This document shows, one piece after another, positions 1-9,423 of a DNA stretch of 64,000 nucleotides. Position numbers and translations under genes: made by a program. The notes beneath the pieces are model-generated. The model was not told the DNA's origin and did no database searches. It worked only from the letters and a program-made list of their open reading frames with translations. This DNA is from Patescibacteria group bacterium. GTDB taxonomy: Bacteria > Patescibacteriota > Microgenomatia > UBA1406 > GWC2-37-13. Every line of letters starts with the position of its first letter. Within the stretch, counting starts at the first letter, position 1. Location of the stretch: NCBI GenBank assembly GCA_026415975.1, contig JAOAFZ010000005.1:1-64000 (forward strand), read 5' to 3'.

Positions 1-1620
1 CCGGTAGCAGTGGCCGATCAAAGGTGTGATGTATCGGGCCAGCTTTGTACGCAGCCGGGGACGGGGTGTGTGGCCACATACTGCCGGCCGTACTGTGACA
101 GTGGGCCACAGTGTGCCGGGGCGTGTCGTCAGATTGCGGGGCGGTGTGCGCCACCGGGGTCGTACTCCAGTACGATGGGCGCGTGCACGTATAAGACCTA
201 CAGAGGCGGCGGTGTCTGCTACGACCAGCCGGCTCCAGATCAGCCGTGCACGATATCTTCGGGGCATTTGTGTACCAGTCCGAATATCTGCGTAAACAAT
301 TTGTGCGCTACCCCGACACCGGCAGTATCACACTGGATGAGAGGCTTTGGTGACTATGCAATTCAAGAAAACTTTTTTTCGGCAACACGGCTTTCCAACG
401 GGAAAATAATTGCAGTAGGAAGCCAAGGGAACGCATCCACCTCACCCCTGATTGTCAGGTATACTGCATCTGGTGTTCTTGAGGCATCGCAATTTATTGG
501 CGATCATAATTACCGTCGTTATGGTTCATTATACGATGTAACGCCCACATCAGATGGCGGCTTTGTTGCGGCCGGACAGGGCAGAGACAGTTTCGGTGAG
601 AGTTATGGTGCGGTGGTAAAATTCAACAGCAGTTATAACATTCAATACGTTTACAGGCTGGTTGATGCCGCATTTAACAGTGTGATAGAAACGCAAGAAG
701 GTGAGACAGCTTATATTTATGCAGCGGGCAATACAATAGACAATTATTATATAGTTGCAAAAATACAAACGAGCACACATGCCACCATCTGGATCAGAAA
801 ATTTAAAAATAATAATATTCCTGGATTGATACTTCGTCTGGATTCAATCATTCTGGCACGGGATGATAGTGGAGATGTCATAGTCGCGGGGTCGACGTAC
901 GATTCTCCTAGTGGCGACCGGGATGTATATGTTGCTCGGTTGAAAAAAACTGACGGCAGTGTCGTAGTGGAAAAATATATTAGTGGAAATTTTACGGAAC
1001 GTTTTTACAATCCTAAAATTATTGCCAAACCGGGAACGTCGGGATACATTATTGCCGGCTCTGGATATGTTAGCTCGATGGCTCGCGATAATGTGCTCTT
1101 GTTGGACCTGGATAATAGTCTTAATCTTTCCTCTTATTATGCGCCTGGAGACGCACGATATAATTACGGAAAGGGTGTAGCAGTGGCTGTTGAAAATGAC
1201 GGGATCGTGGTGGTTGCACAAAATACTGAGGTGGGGGGAATGGGCAATACCGGAATCCGGATCATCAAGTATGATCTCAGTTTCAATCCGGTGTGGCAAA
1301 AAGAATTATGGAATAGTCAGCCGGGTAATCCTGGCAGGCTTTATGCAAACAGTATTGTAGCACTGCCGGACGGGTATCTGATTGCCGGTGCAGAAGCCGT
1401 TGAAGGAATGAATAACGGTGTTGTGTTACGGACAGATGCAGCGGGCAATACACCAAGCTGCAGCTGGTACAACACTCTTACACCTTATGATCGTAGTCTT
1501 GGAGGAAGTATTCGGACCGGTGGTGTGGTTAATATCAATGCGCCTAATCCAAGTATAAGTATTTCTTCCGGGGCCTTATTCACTACAATCTCCGGAACAA
1601 ATTACAATATATGCAACTGA
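1..1620 (+). CDS. Surface protein with Cys-rich N-part and delta-60-type propeller, 5' truncated
   Basis: The frame is open at the left edge, so the true start lies upstream; the GTG at position 10 is only an internal codon. The first ~100 residues are rich in cysteine (many CxxxC-like spacings), suggesting a disulfide-bonded extracellular domain. From about residue 115 onward there are repeated blades of the type 'SDGGFVAAGQG' and 'NDGIVVVAQN', which resemble delta-60/beta-propeller repeats of secreted proteins. No enzyme motif is visible. It overlaps the next gene by 10 nt, so the two are probably co-transcribed. A role at the cell surface is inferred from composition only. The gene cut at the right edge of the window has a comparable propeller section. 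Confidence 0.7.
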   Translation, partial: PVAVADQRCDVSGQLCTQPGTGCVATYCRPYCDSGPQCAGACRQIAGRCAPPGSYSSTMGACTYKTYRGGGVCYDQPAPDQPCTISSGHLCTSPNICVNNLCATPTPAVSHWMRGFGDYAIQENFFSATRLSNGKIIAVGSQGNASTSPLIVRYTASGVLEASQFIGDHNYRRYGSLYDVTPTSDGGFVAAGQGRDSFGESYGAVVKFNSSYNIQYVYRLVDAAFNSVIETQEGETAYIYAAGNTIDNYYIVAKIQTSTHATIWIRKFKNNNIPGLILRLDSIILARDDSGDVIVAGSTYDSPSGDRDVYVARLKKTDGSVVVEKYISGNFTERFYNPKIIAKPGTSGYIIAGSGYVSSMARDNVLLLDLDNSLNLSSYYAPGDARYNYGKGVAVAVENDGIVVVAQNTEVGGMGNTGIRIIKYDLSFNPVWQKELWNSQPGNPGRLYANSIVALPDGYLIAGAEAVEGMNNGVVLRTDAAGNTPSCSWYNTLTPYDRSLGGSIRTGGVVNINAPNPSISISSGALFTTISGTNYNICN

Positions 1621-2078
1621 CACTCAAAAAAAAGGTAATTATTCTTATAGTAGCACTTGTGCTTGTTAACGGTGTGCTCATCGGTATGGTACTCGTTAAG
1701 AAACGAAGCTCCATTCCGGGAACGGTAACCCGGATAGAAAGCAGCATAACCCCTGGTTCCAGTCAGCAACCGCAAGCAAATACTCCAACTCCTGATCCTA
1801 ACATAATGAATGTGCTTTTAAAAGACGCTACGATTTTCTACAATGACGGCGTGCTTTCTCCTACCGAGAAGACCGCACGGGCAGGTGAGCTTTTCTATTG
1901 GGAAAATATATCCAGAGGTCCAGCTGAATTACTTATTGTAAACCCTGCAGGGGAGGAGATAAAAGACGGGTTTGTAGCAGCAGGTGAACGGTTTGGACTA
2001 CGCCTGCAGGATCCCGGTGTGTACACCTTTACATTCGGAAGACGTGGTGATCCGTTCGGAAGGGTTTTTGTCGAATGA
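1611..2078 (+). CDS. Small membrane-anchored protein with cupredoxin-like beta domain
   Basis: A 155-residue protein with one N-terminal membrane segment (residues ~8-28), a Ser/Thr/Pro/Gln-rich linker (~30-62) and a C-terminal beta-rich domain. The ending 'DPGVYTFTFGRRG' resembles the last strands of cupredoxin-like folds, but the usual Cys/His/Met copper ligands are absent, so copper binding is unlikely. Its start overlaps the end of the upstream propeller gene (ATATGCAACTGA), which implies translational coupling and perhaps a shared role at the cell surface. No family can be named firmly; the fold assignment is an inference from pattern. Confidence 0.6.
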   Translation: MQLTLKKKVIILIVALVLVNGVLIGMVLVKKRSSIPGTVTRIESSITPGSSQQPQANTPTPDPNIMNVLLKDATIFYNDGVLSPTEKTARAGELFYWENISRGPAELLIVNPAGEEIKDGFVAAGERFGLRLQDPGVYTFTFGRRGDPFGRVFVE

Positions 2079-2104
2079 CTACAGATACCGGGGCTGATCT
2101 GGAA

Positions 2105-2710
2105 TCAATACATCACCACTTTTTCGTTGAGTGTATCAATGTCACCACCGACCCAGCGTGTCACTTCCTTACCATTGTTGTCGACTTGAAGAAAAGTGTG
2201 CGGACGCTCCACTCCGTAGAGCTTGGTTATGTCTGACTTATCCGTCATGTCAACTTTCAGGACCGTAACTCGCGGGCGGATGGTGTCGTCGGCGGCGGTG
2301 AGGCGCCGGTCGGCATCGGTGCAGGTTTCACAGTCACTACGCGTAAAGAAAAGTACGGCTTTTCCCCCGCCGGAACTGGCACGGATTAGGGCATCTTCGG
2401 TGTAGGGAATGTAGTGCCGGGTACTCAAGACTATACCATCCTCTGAAAGCTTTACCCCGCCCATATCACGCACAATATCTTCGTTTTTGGTAATCCCCGA
2501 TTCTTCCGAAAGGGTGAGGTTGGTCTTGCTGGCTTCTTCTCCCTCGATTCCCTGAGGTTCCGGAATACCGTGCTCCTTTATGTACGAGGGGACTTCTACA
2601 TAGTTTTTACTTGAATCAGTTCCCGAAGTTCCCACCACAATAAGCCCCACAGAGACAAGAACAAGGATGATGGCACCACCTGCGGCTGCAAGAAGCGTTT
2701 GTAGATTCAT
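2105..2710 (-). CDS. Membrane-anchored thioredoxin-like protein
   Basis: The protein has an N-terminal membrane anchor, an acidic linker of ~80 residues and a C-terminal thioredoxin fold. 'AVLFFTRSDCETCTDADRR' gives a CETC redox motif in the expected place after a beta strand, and 'YGVERPHTFLQVD' supplies the segment with the family cis-proline. It should act outside the membrane as a disulfide reductase or isomerase. I start at the ATG at 2710 (MNLQTLL), because a -10 box (TATAAT on the minus strand, 2720-2725) would lie inside the longer reading frame that begins at 2734. The downstream stop is close to the convergent end of the 1611 gene. Confidence 0.75.
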   Translation of the reverse strand: MNLQTLLAAAGGAIILVLVSVGLIVVGTSGTDSSKNYVEVPSYIKEHGIPEPQGIEGEEASKTNLTLSEESGITKNEDIVRDMGGVKLSEDGIVLSTRHYIPYTEDALIRASSGGGKAVLFFTRSDCETCTDADRRLTAADDTIRPRVTVLKVDMTDKSDITKLYGVERPHTFLQVDNNGKEVTRWVGGDIDTLNEKVVMY

Positions 2711-2743
2711 AGCATGTTCATTATACACAGACACATTTTCTTC

Positions 2744-3295
2744 CTAGCCGAGAAGTGTACGAAGCAGATCCTTGCTCACCATCTCTTTTACCCATGGTGC
2801 TAGTCCACGCAGAACGGGATTTCTTTCAGGATCATTCAGTTGCTCCACTGGAACCAGGGAATACCCGTATGCAAAATCTGGGTTAAATGCGGGCATCCTT
2901 CGAGCGGTGCCGGTATATAGGTGGCAAACCTCGTGTTCAATGTAGTCGCTGTGTTTCGAATAGTAGACGACTTTTCCGGCGAGTACCAGTCCAGCGGTCA
3001 AGTCCGACGGTTTCATATCCCACTCGCGCTTGAGACAGTTCAAAACGGCCGTTTCTGTATCTTCGGCCATATCTGCGTGGACCAACGGGTGGGAAGATGC
3101 CGTCAGATCGAGGAAGCCGTCGAATACCGGATGCTTCCGGTGCTGGCAGATCATGGCGCCGTCGTAAAGTATTCCGACGGTAAAGCCCCGATGGAGAATG
3201 CCCTTCCGGTGCGCTTCCCAGCGTTCCACCTTGCCGGTAACCGCATCATTCTCGTCTACCTGAGGAATAAAGAGTGTTTTTGCGTAGTAATCCAT
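2744..3295 (-). CDS. Nudix hydrolase of isopentenyl-diphosphate isomerase (type I) type
   Basis: At 183 residues this matches type I IPP isomerase length and order: 'VDENDAVTGKVERWEAHR' at the N-terminus, 'LHRGFTVGIL', a 'SSHPL' block, a Nudix-like helix ending 'LKREWDM', 'EHEVCHLYTG' (the general-acid/base Glu of IDI) and a C-terminal 'LAPWVKEMV' as in E. coli Idi. The residue aligned with catalytic Cys67 of E. coli Idi ('NSVCGHP') appears to be Ser ('LTASSHP'), so isomerase activity is doubtful and another Nudix reaction is possible. A minus-strand TATAAT box at 3303-3308 ends 7 nt before the ATG, consistent with a leaderless transcript. Confidence 0.75.
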   Translation of the reverse strand: MDYYAKTLFIPQVDENDAVTGKVERWEAHRKGILHRGFTVGILYDGAMICQHRKHPVFDGFLDLTASSHPLVHADMAEDTETAVLNCLKREWDMKPSDLTAGLVLAGKVVYYSKHSDYIEHEVCHLYTGTARRMPAFNPDFAYGYSLVPVEQLNDPERNPVLRGLAPWVKEMVSKDLLRTLLG

Positions 3296-3330
3296 GCGGC
3301 TTATTATACAGGATTACCGTATCATAAAGT

Positions 3331-4719
3331 ATGCCACGGTTCCCTGTCCAGCTTGCAATCATGCTCCTGTTACCGCTACTCCTCCTGTACGTCCTCTTAC
3401 AAACCTCTACCGTGCAGAAGGGAATCCTGATCACCGATGCTAATAACTACTTTTGCCACGCCGAACGCTTCGATCAGGGTGCGGTACTCTACCGGGATAT
3501 TCACCATGCGAACATGCCCGGGGTTTCGTATGTCGCCTGGCTTTATCGCACGCTTACCTTCCGGGATCTGCACGCGTTTAACGCTACTGCCGCCGTGGAG
3601 GCAGCAGTAGTTACATGTCTCATCTTCTTGATCGCGCTCCGGCTCCATAAACGCCCTGAGGTGGCTCTCCTAATTGCCTTCGTATACCTGTTTTCTACGG
3701 TTGTTCTCTCCACGTCGCGTTTCCAGAACGCGATCTTTACGGCACTACTGGCAACAGTGAGCGCGTATTACTTGTTGCTCCGCGGTAAACCCATTTTTGC
3801 AGGTATTGCCGCGGGTGTTGCGATTGCGATAAAGCTCTATATGGCGCCGGTACTGGGCGCGCTCCTTATTGCCTGCTGGCTCGAGGATCGGAAAACCGCA
3901 CTCCGGTTTTTTGGTGCATCCGTCCTCACCGGCTTCCTGATCCTTCTGCCAACCCTCATACTGGCCCCGAATGAGTTCTTGCGTCAGATTCTGTCTTCAA
4001 CTTTGCGGGACGGTCCTGCCGAGAGCCGCTGGAACGTGATCTGGTACTTTCTCTCCACGGACTGGCTGATCGCTCTCCTTATCTTTGCCGGCTGTTTTCT
4101 GTGGAGCCGGAACCGGTTTCTGGTCCTTGCAAACATCTTCGGTATTGTCTTTTTCGTGATCTTCCGCGATGTTTACCTGCTGTATTTCAATCTGCTGGTT
4201 CCGGCTGCTGTGCTCGGTCTTGGTTACCTCATGCAGATGGGCACCACCGTGATCGGACGAAAAACCACCCTGGCCGGGGTGGTTACCGTTTTGATCGTGG
4301 CAGTGACGGGCGCGATACGTGCTTATTCAGCAAACCTGCAAACCGGTATTATTCCCGATGAAGACTCCGTGCGCCGGGTAATGCGGCAGTACCGCCCGGA
4401 TGCCGTTTTCGGGAGCAGTGCGCTCATGCAGGGCATCAGCTCTGCAACAGGGGTCCCGAACTTCAACAACTACTGCGATCTCCACCCTAACCTGTTTGCC
4501 TCAGGTCAGCTGGATAGGGAAAAGATTACAGAGCAGGTGGTGTCTTCGCGTACCATGGTCGTTCTTACTGCTGCCGAAAACCTGCCGCGGATAACCACGT
4601 ACGGCACTGATTTTACCGATGTTGCGCTTGTTATGAGGCGCTGCCGCCGCGTACACCAGGAGCCGATGCGCTGGCATGACCGCAATGTGGCAGTGTTTTA
4701 TATGTGCGGCGAAAGGTAA
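3331..4719 (+). CDS. GT-C-like polytopic membrane glycosyltransferase
   Basis: A 462-residue protein with roughly ten membrane segments. The first extramembrane loop after TM1 carries 'DANNYFCHAERFDQG' followed by 'LYRDIHHANMPGVSYV', the layout of GT-C enzymes (dolichyl/undecaprenyl-phosphate-sugar dependent, ArnT/PMT-like), where an Asp just after TM1 is catalytic. The C-terminal ~110 residues form a soluble domain. It probably transfers a sugar from a lipid carrier on the outer face of the membrane; donor and acceptor are unknown. A TATCAT box at 3320-3325 ends 5 nt before the ATG. It converges with the large VirB6-like gene: the two stop codons are adjacent. Confidence 0.65.
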   Translation: MPRFPVQLAIMLLLPLLLLYVLLQTSTVQKGILITDANNYFCHAERFDQGAVLYRDIHHANMPGVSYVAWLYRTLTFRDLHAFNATAAVEAAVVTCLIFLIALRLHKRPEVALLIAFVYLFSTVVLSTSRFQNAIFTALLATVSAYYLLLRGKPIFAGIAAGVAIAIKLYMAPVLGALLIACWLEDRKTALRFFGASVLTGFLILLPTLILAPNEFLRQILSSTLRDGPAESRWNVIWYFLSTDWLIALLIFAGCFLWSRNRFLVLANIFGIVFFVIFRDVYLLYFNLLVPAAVLGLGYLMQMGTTVIGRKTTLAGVVTVLIVAVTGAIRAYSANLQTGIIPDEDSVRRVMRQYRPDAVFGSSALMQGISSATGVPNFNNYCDLHPNLFASGQLDREKITEQVVSSRTMVVLTAAENLPRITTYGTDFTDVALVMRRCRRVHQEPMRWHDRNVAVFYMCGER

Positions 4720-7700
4720 CTACCATTCCTTGTTTTTCTCGTCATCCGCCCCGTATTCCTTTAGCTTCGGTTCATCGCTACCGTATTCTTTCAGGCCGCC
4801 TTCCTCGGCACCGTATTCCTTCAGTGGTTGGTTAGTCTTGTCTGTGTGGTCCCATGAGAGCTTGCGTTCGCCGGCATACCCGGTGTCTCCGTTTGCCGGG
4901 CCGGTGTTTCCCGTGCCGGTGTCTGAGTCATTGTCACCCGTGTCGCTCTGCTGTTCCAGGTATGCTTTATTGATCTCCGGAGCCGCCTGCACCTCGACTT
5001 GGGCGCGTTCCTCGATCGTGGTCGGGCCCTTTTCTTCGGGGAGATCCATCTGCATGAGTTTGGGTTCTTCCTTCTTATTCGTTTTGAGTTCCAGCAGCGT
5101 ATCTTCTTCTTCCTCCTGCTTCTTTTCAAGTTTCCTGCGGAGGCGGTTTTCGCGTTCCAGGATCTTTCTGGTGGTCTTGGCGGCTTCAAGCTTCGCCTTG
5201 AGGTAGGTGATTAGCTGATCTCCTTTAAGGTTGTTGATCATGAAGATCGGAATAATAAAGCCCAGTTCATCAAGGCCCTGTTGCTGGATTTCAGGGTTCG
5301 GAGAGAGGATCTTGTTCATGACGTTTGTGATCGTCACAATATCGGACTCAACCCACTCCTCTCGGCTCTGGATGTTCTCCTGCACAGGAATCTCGCCCTC
5401 TTCGTACTGGTGTTCCCACATCTCCTTGAGTTCCTCATATTCCTCGATGGTTACGCTCGGGGGGACGGCCACAATCTTCTCGATGTTTTCTTCGGGCTTA
5501 GCGGTTATCTCGAGCTGTTCCTTTACAATCTCGGCGGCTTCCTCGACCTTGACGTCTTCTCGCTTTGCAACCTCGGCTACCACTTCGTTTGCGGTCCGGG
5601 TGTTGTCGCTGATTACCCGGAGCACCTTGCGGACTACCACGGGGGCGTTTTCGGGCTTGACATCTGTAACACCGGCCTGTTCGCGAATTGCCTCGTTTTT
5701 AAGCGCTTCCTGTGCCAGTTTCTCGGCAAGCTGCTTTTCGGCATCGGTGGGTGTAGGTGCAGGGCCGGCGCCGACACCCTGATCGCTGCCGGCTTCTGCT
5801 TCCTTCCCCTTCTCGCCGGTCACTGCCGATACCTGGAGCTCGGCTTCCGTCTTGGTGGGCTGCTCGGGGGGGCCGCCCTGCGGTCCGCTTACCTCGGGGG
5901 AGTCGGGGCCTGTTGCGTCACCGGAGGCGCTGGCAACCGCCGCTACAGCCTGTTCCACCTTCTCGGCCTCGACTTTATTCTCCTCGGAGAAGTTCAGGAT
6001 CAAGTCGCGGGTCATGAACATGGTGCCCATTATGTTCAGGGCGGCCTTTACCTTGCTTTCCTCGACCTTGGCCACTACGGTGATCGACGGCACGACCTGG
6101 TTAGCCGGCTTGTTCATGCTCTTGCTGTAGGCGGAGACGATAGCCCTGACCTGCTGGTTGGTAAGTCCGGCACGATTGGCGATTGTCTGAATAGCCCTAT
6201 CGCTCTTTTCTATCTGGTTCATGAACTTCGTCATGACGTTCTGCGTTTTCTCGGCCTGGTGTGTTATCGACGCTTCAATTACGCTCTTTACGGTATCACT
6301 TTGTAAGTTCAGCCTCTTTGCTAGCTCCCGAACAGCCTGATTTATGCTGGATGCCTGCGATCTTGCAAGTGCCTGGAGCACGGTACGTGTCTTCTCGGCG
6401 CTCACATTCGCGCTCTTTGCAATTGCACTTACACTCTTGTCACTCAGGGTTATAGTAGCGTTTGCCCCTGTGAAAGCCGAGGCCGATACCTGCGAAGACG
6501 AAGAAGATGTCGCTCCCGAGACAGATCCTGCTTTTATTGATGCCGAAAGTGTCCGGCTCAGCTGGTCCATAGACTCTGCCGAGATCGTTGCCGAAGTTTT
6601 GACCTTAACATTTGATTGGATTGTCTTTACCAGTTCTTCGCGAATCTTGTCGCGTTCGTAGGACGAGTTTGATGTGGATGATAACAGTCTCCGTGCTACG
6701 GAGTCCTGTTTGATCGCACGATTGAAGAGTTCCGTACGCATATTCATAAACTGCTGCTTCTCTGCGGTAGTTGATACCTGTGCAGGATTAGCGAGAGCGG
6801 CAAGATTCTTTTGCACTGCCGACTTGCGGGTCTGATCGGCCTCTATCCGAGCGATATCAGTCAGTTTAGTGACCTGGATATTCAGTGACTTCGTGATATC
6901 GGCTGTGCTGGTGTTCCGGATATGCTCCATTGACGCAAGCTTCACGTTAAACTTGGTGTCCAGTTTAGTATCGGTTGGAACTTTCAGTACGTGCTTGAGA
7001 TCAAAAGTCGGCGTGGGACCTTTCTTTACCGGATTATTCGACTCCCGTATTTCGTTGTACATTTCGAAAAGCACATTCTTCATTGCATAAATCCCGTCGC
7101 AGCAGTAGTCGCGGAATATCCGGAGCAGCCACCACGGGAAGAACGTTACCGCCCAGAGCATGATAAGAGTTATCACGTATTCGGTAAAGGTATCTACATA
7201 CGAGCCGGAATTGATTGCCGACAGACGCCGGTCACCGATCTGGGCGGGGCCGCCGTACAGAATGTTTATGGCCGTCGGGTAGGTATAGCCAATCAGTGGA
7301 TTAGCCGCATTGGCAAAATCCCTGGTCGGGATTACGCGCGAGAAGTCGAAGGTGAAAGGAATGCCGGCCTTCCAGATCTTGGCCAGGGCACCAAGAAACA
7401 GCGCGAAGAGTGGCCCGTACATGAGCCACTGGAAAAAAACACCAATCCAAATCCAGCCAATGTTGCGGATAAATACGAACGGCATCAGCAGAGCAAGGAA
7501 CGGAGCTACAAAAAGTAGGAACCACAAGAGGATCTTCCGGAGAATAATCATGGTGCCCATTATGTAATAGGTCATATTCGTAAGGTCGTAAAGGAAAAGC
7601 TTGGTGTTGATGGATTCCTGAACACGGAGATTCAGATCACGGCAGCCGACGAAATCGGTGTAGTTGCGTTCACTGCTCCCCAGCGAACCGGTGTTTGAGA

Positions 7701-8316
7701 AGTAAATATTAAACAGATCCCGTCCTCCCAGATTATCGATAAAGAATCTCATGAGGATCTCTGAAAGCTGTATCAGGAGGAGAACCACAGATGCAGATAG
7801 TGCAATATACAATAGCATTATCCCTATTTTGATAAGGGTAGGCCAAAGCTCAAGATTCAGGGTAAAGTTTGCACGGCGGCTCATAATAAACCCGAGTCCG
7901 AAAATAGCTGCTACTAGAATTACAAAGAAAAATGCGACCGAGCTTGTAATTCCCCAGATTTCACGCAGTACCGGGTGGTCGTCAATTGCCCGGTTATTTA
8001 TTGCCCAGTAGATAAATTGGCGGGCGCGTTCGTTGGCTTTTCCCTGTGCTGTGATCTTCGGATCTTCAATCCAGAAGTGCCTGGTGGTCGGATATCGCTG
8101 GAATTCCTGAAATGAGCGGGCACAGGGTTCACCAAGCTTCTGATAAATCGGATCCATTTCTTTTGGACAGCTCCTGGACTCGGATGTGCCACAAGGGATC
8201 GGTGTGATGGCGTTCCGGGTAATCTCGAAGTAATCCAAGGAATCACTTGCGTGCGACTGCAGAGGAAGCACCAGCAAGGTAAGAGCGATGAGAATGGTGT
8301 ACAGGATTTTTTTCAT
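4720..8316 (-). CDS. VirB6/TrbL-like giant membrane protein with helical-repeat cytoplasmic or periplasmic tail
   Basis: About 1198 residues from the ATG at 8316, preceded by GGAAG and starting with a clear signal peptide (MKKILYTILIALTLLVLP). Residues ~110-460 hold about seven hydrophobic segments in the VirB6/TrbL manner. The remaining ~740 residues are soluble: degenerate ~30-residue helical units of the form 'AIAKSANVSAEKTRTVL', 'ELAKRLNLQSDTVKSVI' and 'TIANRAGLTNQQVRAIV', then an acidic, Lys/Glu-rich region, ending in three LKEYG repeats. VirB6 proteins form the inner-membrane channel of type IV secretion systems; such enlarged versions occur in CPR genomes near VirB2-like proteins, as here (17959 and 18554). 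It is divergent from the A1 gene. A reading frame that starts further upstream at 8430 is less likely because it lacks the signal peptide at its N-terminus. Confidence 0.75.
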   Translation of the reverse strand: MKKILYTILIALTLLVLPLQSHASDSLDYFEITRNAITPIPCGTSESRSCPKEMDPIYQKLGEPCARSFQEFQRYPTTRHFWIEDPKITAQGKANERARQFIYWAINNRAIDDHPVLREIWGITSSVAFFFVILVAAIFGLGFIMSRRANFTLNLELWPTLIKIGIMLLYIALSASVVLLLIQLSEILMRFFIDNLGGRDLFNIYFSNTGSLGSSERNYTDFVGCRDLNLRVQESINTKLFLYDLTNMTYYIMGTMIILRKILLWFLLFVAPFLALLMPFVFIRNIGWIWIGVFFQWLMYGPLFALFLGALAKIWKAGIPFTFDFSRVIPTRDFANAANPLIGYTYPTAINILYGGPAQIGDRRLSAINSGSYVDTFTEYVITLIMLWAVTFFPWWLLRIFRDYCCDGIYAMKNVLFEMYNEIRESNNPVKKGPTPTFDLKHVLKVPTDTKLDTKFNVKLASMEHIRNTSTADITKSLNIQVTKLTDIARIEADQTRKSAVQKNLAALANPAQVSTTAEKQQFMNMRTELFNRAIKQDSVARRLLSSTSNSSYERDKIREELVKTIQSNVKVKTSATISAESMDQLSRTLSASIKAGSVSGATSSSSSQVSASAFTGANATITLSDKSVSAIAKSANVSAEKTRTVLQALARSQASSINQAVRELAKRLNLQSDTVKSVIEASITHQAEKTQNVMTKFMNQIEKSDRAIQTIANRAGLTNQQVRAIVSAYSKSMNKPANQVVPSITVVAKVEESKVKAALNIMGTMFMTRDLILNFSEENKVEAEKVEQAVAAVASASGDATGPDSPEVSGPQGGPPEQPTKTEAELQVSAVTGEKGKEAEAGSDQGVGAGPAPTPTDAEKQLAEKLAQEALKNEAIREQAGVTDVKPENAPVVVRKVLRVISDNTRTANEVVAEVAKREDVKVEEAAEIVKEQLEITAKPEENIEKIVAVPPSVTIEEYEELKEMWEHQYEEGEIPVQENIQSREEWVESDIVTITNVMNKILSPNPEIQQQGLDELGFIIPIFMINNLKGDQLITYLKAKLEAAKTTRKILERENRLRRKLEKKQEEEEDTLLELKTNKKEEPKLMQMDLPEEKGPTTIEERAQVEVQAAPEINKAYLEQQSDTGDNDSDTGTGNTGPANGDTGYAGERKLSWDHTDKTNQPLKEYGAEEGGLKEYGSDEPKLKEYGADDEKNKEW

Positions 8317-8388
8317 ACCACTTCCGGCCTGGGGACACCGGCCGTAAAGTTCAGTATAGAATAAATAACAAGGAGTTGAAAGCGCTGA

Positions 8389-8417
8389 TTGACAGAGCTT
8401 TGCTACTTCACTATCAT
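8389..8417 (+). promoter_or_regulatory. Strong sigma70-type promoter for A1, leaderless configuration
   Basis: TTGACA at 8389-8394, a 17-nt spacer, and TATCAT at 8412-8417. The expected transcription start (~6-8 nt downstream) coincides with the ATG at 8425. The same arrangement occurs upstream of 17959, so the pattern is not isolated. Confidence 0.75.
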
Positions 8418-8424
8418 GAAAGGC

Positions 8425-9423
8425 ATGCAATCGTTGCTGCGAAACCCGCGTGTTCTTCTGATCGCAGGGGGAGTTCTTCTCCTCCTACTCCTTCTGGTGA
8501 TCAGCATCCTCACCCGTGTCGGTTCAGGCGGGATTGCTCCCAGGAGCCCGGAAACGGGTGCCGCCACAGGTGAGAGCGGTTCTGCGGCCCCCACCGGATT
8601 TGGAGGAGAGAATCCGTTTGACCGGGATCCCGATCCGGCAACCGCAAATATAGATCCGAATATTGGCCCGCAGGAAAGGCAGCAAGCTCTTCAGTCTGGT
8701 GCGTTCGCAAAAGTCGGAGAAGAATTTCTCTACGAGAACGACCTGAATTATGAGCTGGCATATTATCCTACGCTTCCCGGTCAGGATCCTGAACAGATTG
8801 TGGTTGCCAAGATGATCGAGGACTCGATCATTTTGCAAGGTGCCGCCGCAGACAAGCTAATTACATTGGATACCACCGTATTCAATTCTCCCGATAAAGA
8901 TTATGCGAAGCGCACACAGCTTGTTGCGAAGGCGCGGGAAATTGTTGAAACAAAGTCGGTGGTACTGGAGGGTACAGTTATTGCGATCTGGTTTCATAAC
9001 ATGCAGCCTGGGCCGGCTGGCTACGAGGCAGGAAAAAAACTAGCATCGGATGAGATAAAAAGGCTCCTTGCTGAAATCCGGGCAAAACGGTTAACCCTAA
9101 AACAGGCGGGCGAGCAGATCAAGAATAATGCAGCTCTAGCTCAGGTCGATCCGAACTACCGTGGTAATGCTATCTTCGATTTTGCTGTAAGGCGCGGGGG
9201 CAAGATCACCTATAGCCCGGATATAGATGCGGAGATTTTCAAATTAACTCCTGGGCAGGTATCAGGTGTGTTGACCGGTAAGGATCTCGATCCCCTTACC
9301 GGGAACCGGATCGATGCAGTTTACATGATTGCAGAGGTGACAAATCGGAATACAAGTGCAATTAGTAATTTTGATTCCTGGCTTGACGGGAAGAAGCGTA
9401 TCTATGAGATTGCCCGCTATTAA
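8425..9423 (+). CDS. Family A1: membrane-anchored SurA/PpiC-N-like protein
   Basis: One N-terminal membrane anchor, a Gly/Ser/Pro/Asp linker to about residue 85, then a helical domain beginning 'FAKVGEEFLYENDLNYEL' and continuing 'VAKMIEDSIILQGAA'. This resembles the SurA N-terminal chaperone domain (VNGEPIT..DLD..V....I...LL.Q.A). The C-terminal part is reminiscent of a foldase but has no convincing PPIase catalytic pattern. It is a clear paralog of the 11764 gene ('DSIILQGAS', 'NYAKRIALV', 'GYDQGKKIA'). The start at 8425 is chosen because the -10 box covers the alternative ATG at 8416. Its end overlaps B1 by 20 nt. Likely an extracytoplasmic folding or assembly factor for its B partner; this is inferred. 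Confidence 0.7.
   Translation: MQSLLRNPRVLLIAGGVLLLLLLLVISILTRVGSGGIAPRSPETGAATGESGSAAPTGFGGENPFDRDPDPATANIDPNIGPQERQQALQSGAFAKVGEEFLYENDLNYELAYYPTLPGQDPEQIVVAKMIEDSIILQGAAADKLITLDTTVFNSPDKDYAKRTQLVAKAREIVETKSVVLEGTVIAIWFHNMQPGPAGYEAGKKLASDEIKRLLAEIRAKRLTLKQAGEQIKNNAALAQVDPNYRGNAIFDFAVRRGGKITYSPDIDAEIFKLTPGQVSGVLTGKDLDPLTGNRIDAVYMIAEVTNRNTSAISNFDSWLDGKKRIYEIARY

Noticed and set aside
5281-6306. Long plus-strand open frame antisense to the VirB6-like gene
   Set aside because: Its product is rich in Leu/Gly/Cys/His in the pattern of a mirror frame, and it has no family signature; the minus-strand gene is well supported by its signal peptide and membrane segments.
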